Translations under genes and position numbers: made by a program
Origin: DASVAL01 sp035649575
Lineage (GTDB): Bacteria > Planctomycetota > UBA1135 > UBA2386
Assembly: GCA_035649575.1 (NCBI GenBank)
Contig: DASRJH010000092.1
Coordinates: 1-14,447, forward strand
DNA: 14,447 nt
Direction: 5' to 3'
Notes under the pieces: generated by a model
What the model saw: the letters and a program-made list of their open reading frames with translations, nothing else
Told to the model about the DNA's origin: nothing
The model's database searches: none
Shown here: positions 13,245-14,447 of the stretch, one piece after another
How the letters are laid out: each line of letters begins with the position of its first letter
Numbering within the stretch: position 1 is the stretch's first letter

Positions 13245-14447
13245 TCACTTCAGCTTGAGCAGCGAGCGGTACGTTTCCCACGTGCGCGGCGTGTTGCCGA
13301 ACTCGTTGACGAACCACATCCACAGCGCGCCGAGGTTCTTGTTCGCGACCTGGGCCTCCGGAGTGTCGTCGTCGATCAGAGACAGGTTGCGGCAGCCGGT
13401 CGTCTGCTCGAGGAACTGTTGCAGCCGCTGCGCGCGCTTGCGATCCGCCGCGTCGGCCCAACGGATGTCGCCGAGGCGACCAGCCGCGAGCACGAGCGAC
13501 GCCGGCGCCTGCTTCGCGAGCTTCTCCGCGATGCCGCGGTCGTAGCTGCGCGCGCGCAGGAACTCATCGAGCTGCGTGTGGACCTTCTGGGCCGCGCGGC
13601 CGTCGAGCGTGATCACCTCGAACGAAGGCAGGTCGAGCGGCGTGGCGCGCAGCTCCGGCGACAGCGGCGCCTCGCGGCGCAGTTGCTCGATGGACTGCAC
13701 GAGCAAGTCGTGCGCCTGCTCGCGATCCTGCTGCGCGAGCAACACCCACTGCGGCTCGGACCTCGACACGAGCCCCTCGTACTGTGGTGGCACACGGAAC
13801 ACGCGCAGGGTCTGTCGCGGTGTCGACACGATGGCGGCGCGACCATCCGAAACCGTCGCCGGGGTCATGCTGTCGGTGTAGTGCGAGGGTGTGCCCATCG
13901 TCATGAGCACCATCGGCACGAAGACCAGTGCGGCGAAGACCGCCAGCGCGACCCAGCCGCCCCGATGCCGCCGCTGCGGCCGCCCGACCGCCGCCGCCGC
14001 CGCGCGCATGGCCTCGCGCTGCTCCTTCCAGGTGTGGCGCTGCTTGCGCAGACGCTGCCACGCGCGCCAGCGCCGGAAGTGGCGGCCACGGCTGTTGGCC
14101 ATGGTCTCGCGCATGACTTCGTTGGCGCTCTTCGCGGCGCGCTGCGCGACCTGGCGCGCCTGGATCATCGCCCGCCTCGCGATCTTCGCGGCGTGCCGCG
14201 CGGCCTCGCGCGAGGCCCGGCCGAAGCCCGCATACGGGTCCTCCGGCGGCGGCGGCGGTGATGGCAGCGGCGGTGGCACCGCCGGCGCTCCGGTTGTCGG
14301 AGACGACGCGCCGGCGCCGGCGCGCACGTCGGTCCAGGCCGCGGCACCGACACTCGATGGTGCGCCGAACGCGGCGATGAGATCGTGCACGCTCTGGTAA
14401 CGCGCGGCCGGGTCCTTCTGCAGACAGCGCAGCAGCACCGCGCGTTC
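13245..14447 (-). CDS. Membrane Ser/Thr protein kinase, C-terminal part (partial)
   Basis: An open frame entering from the right edge; 400 residues are visible and the N-terminus lies outside. The first 25 or so residues (RCLQKDPAARYQSVHDLIAAF) match the last helix of bacterial Hanks-type kinase domains, whose invariant Arg sits in this stretch. The ATP and catalytic loops are not in the window, so activity cannot be judged. A Pro-rich linker follows (about 53-69), then a very basic Ala/Arg-rich helical segment (about 76-162), then one membrane helix (about 163-184; WVALAVFAALVFVPMVLM), then an outer C-terminal domain (about 185-400) that I do not recognise. Cues there are LPSFEVITLDGR, KVHTQLDEFLRARSYD and a C-terminal WFVNEF. 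The topology implies a cytosolic kinase and an extracytoplasmic sensor. It is convergent with the M1 peptidase gene, the stop codons being only 21 nt apart. Confidence 0.85.
   Translation of the reverse strand, partial: ERAVLLRCLQKDPAARYQSVHDLIAAFGAPSSVGAAAWTDVRAGAGASSPTTGAPAVPPPLPSPPPPPEDPYAGFGRASREAARHAAKIARRAMIQARQVAQRAAKSANEVMRETMANSRGRHFRRWRAWQRLRKQRHTWKEQREAMRAAAAAVGRPQRRHRGGWVALAVFAALVFVPMVLMTMGTPSHYTDSMTPATVSDGRAAIVSTPRQTLRVFRVPPQYEGLVSRSEPQWVLLAQQDREQAHDLLVQSIEQLRREAPLSPELRATPLDLPSFEVITLDGRAAQKVHTQLDEFLRARSYDRGIAEKLAKQAPASLVLAAGRLGDIRWADAADRKRAQRLQQFLEQTTGCRNLSLIDDDTPEAQVANKNLGALWMWFVNEFGNTPRTWETYRSLLKLK

Overview
The window is high-GC bacterial DNA with nine protein genes and no rRNA, tRNA, CRISPR array or insertion sequence that I can see. 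The best guess for the host is a planctomycete (Planctomycetota), probably from an uncultured or environmental lineage. The reasons are the many secreted proteins, the DUF1570-type metallopeptidase, a membrane Ser/Thr kinase with an extracytoplasmic C-terminus, and a subtilase C-terminal domain ending in VDRLLLQ that resembles tails I associate with planctomycete exported proteins. This is inference from protein style, not from a marker gene.

Layout. 215-2701 (-) encodes a secreted S8 subtilase with a propeptide, a catalytic domain, a KP-43-like beta domain and a C-terminal add-on. Divergent from it, 2872-6204 (+) is a compact three-gene unit: an exported protein with two PepSY-like domains, an OmpR-type response regulator, and a membrane histidine kinase that overlaps the regulator by 22 nt. 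6293-7606 (+) is an MgtE magnesium channel. Convergent with it, 7680-9395 (-) is an exported HExxH metallopeptidase of the DUF1570 kind. Divergent from that, 9618-11252 (+) is an exported M28 metallopeptidase with a C-terminal PDZ domain, followed after 48 nt by 11301-13223 (+), an exported M1-type aminopeptidase with a GTG start. Convergent with this, and running off the window end, 13245-14447 (-) is the C-terminal part of a Ser/Thr protein kinase with one membrane span and an unrecognised outer domain.

How the genes may work together. Four of the nine products are exported peptidases of four unrelated types (S8, DUF1570, M28-PDZ, M1), enough to degrade extracellular or periplasmic protein from endoprotease down to amino acid. 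PepSY domains are known from propeptides and inhibitors of secreted proteases, and here a double-PepSY protein sits between a subtilase and a two-component system. A working hypothesis is that the two-component system senses envelope or protease status and controls the PepSY protein and perhaps the divergent subtilase. The main oddities are a subtilase with Glu (or Thr) at the usual catalytic Asp position, five exported proteins that all place Gln at residue 20-23 next to the expected signal-peptidase site, and an in-frame GGCGGT repeat that forms the linker between the M28 and PDZ domains.

Intergenic space is small. The largest gaps are 1-214, 2702-2871 and 9396-9617. The two divergent gaps contain perfect or near-perfect palindromes that could be operators. 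No convincing intrinsic terminator was found.
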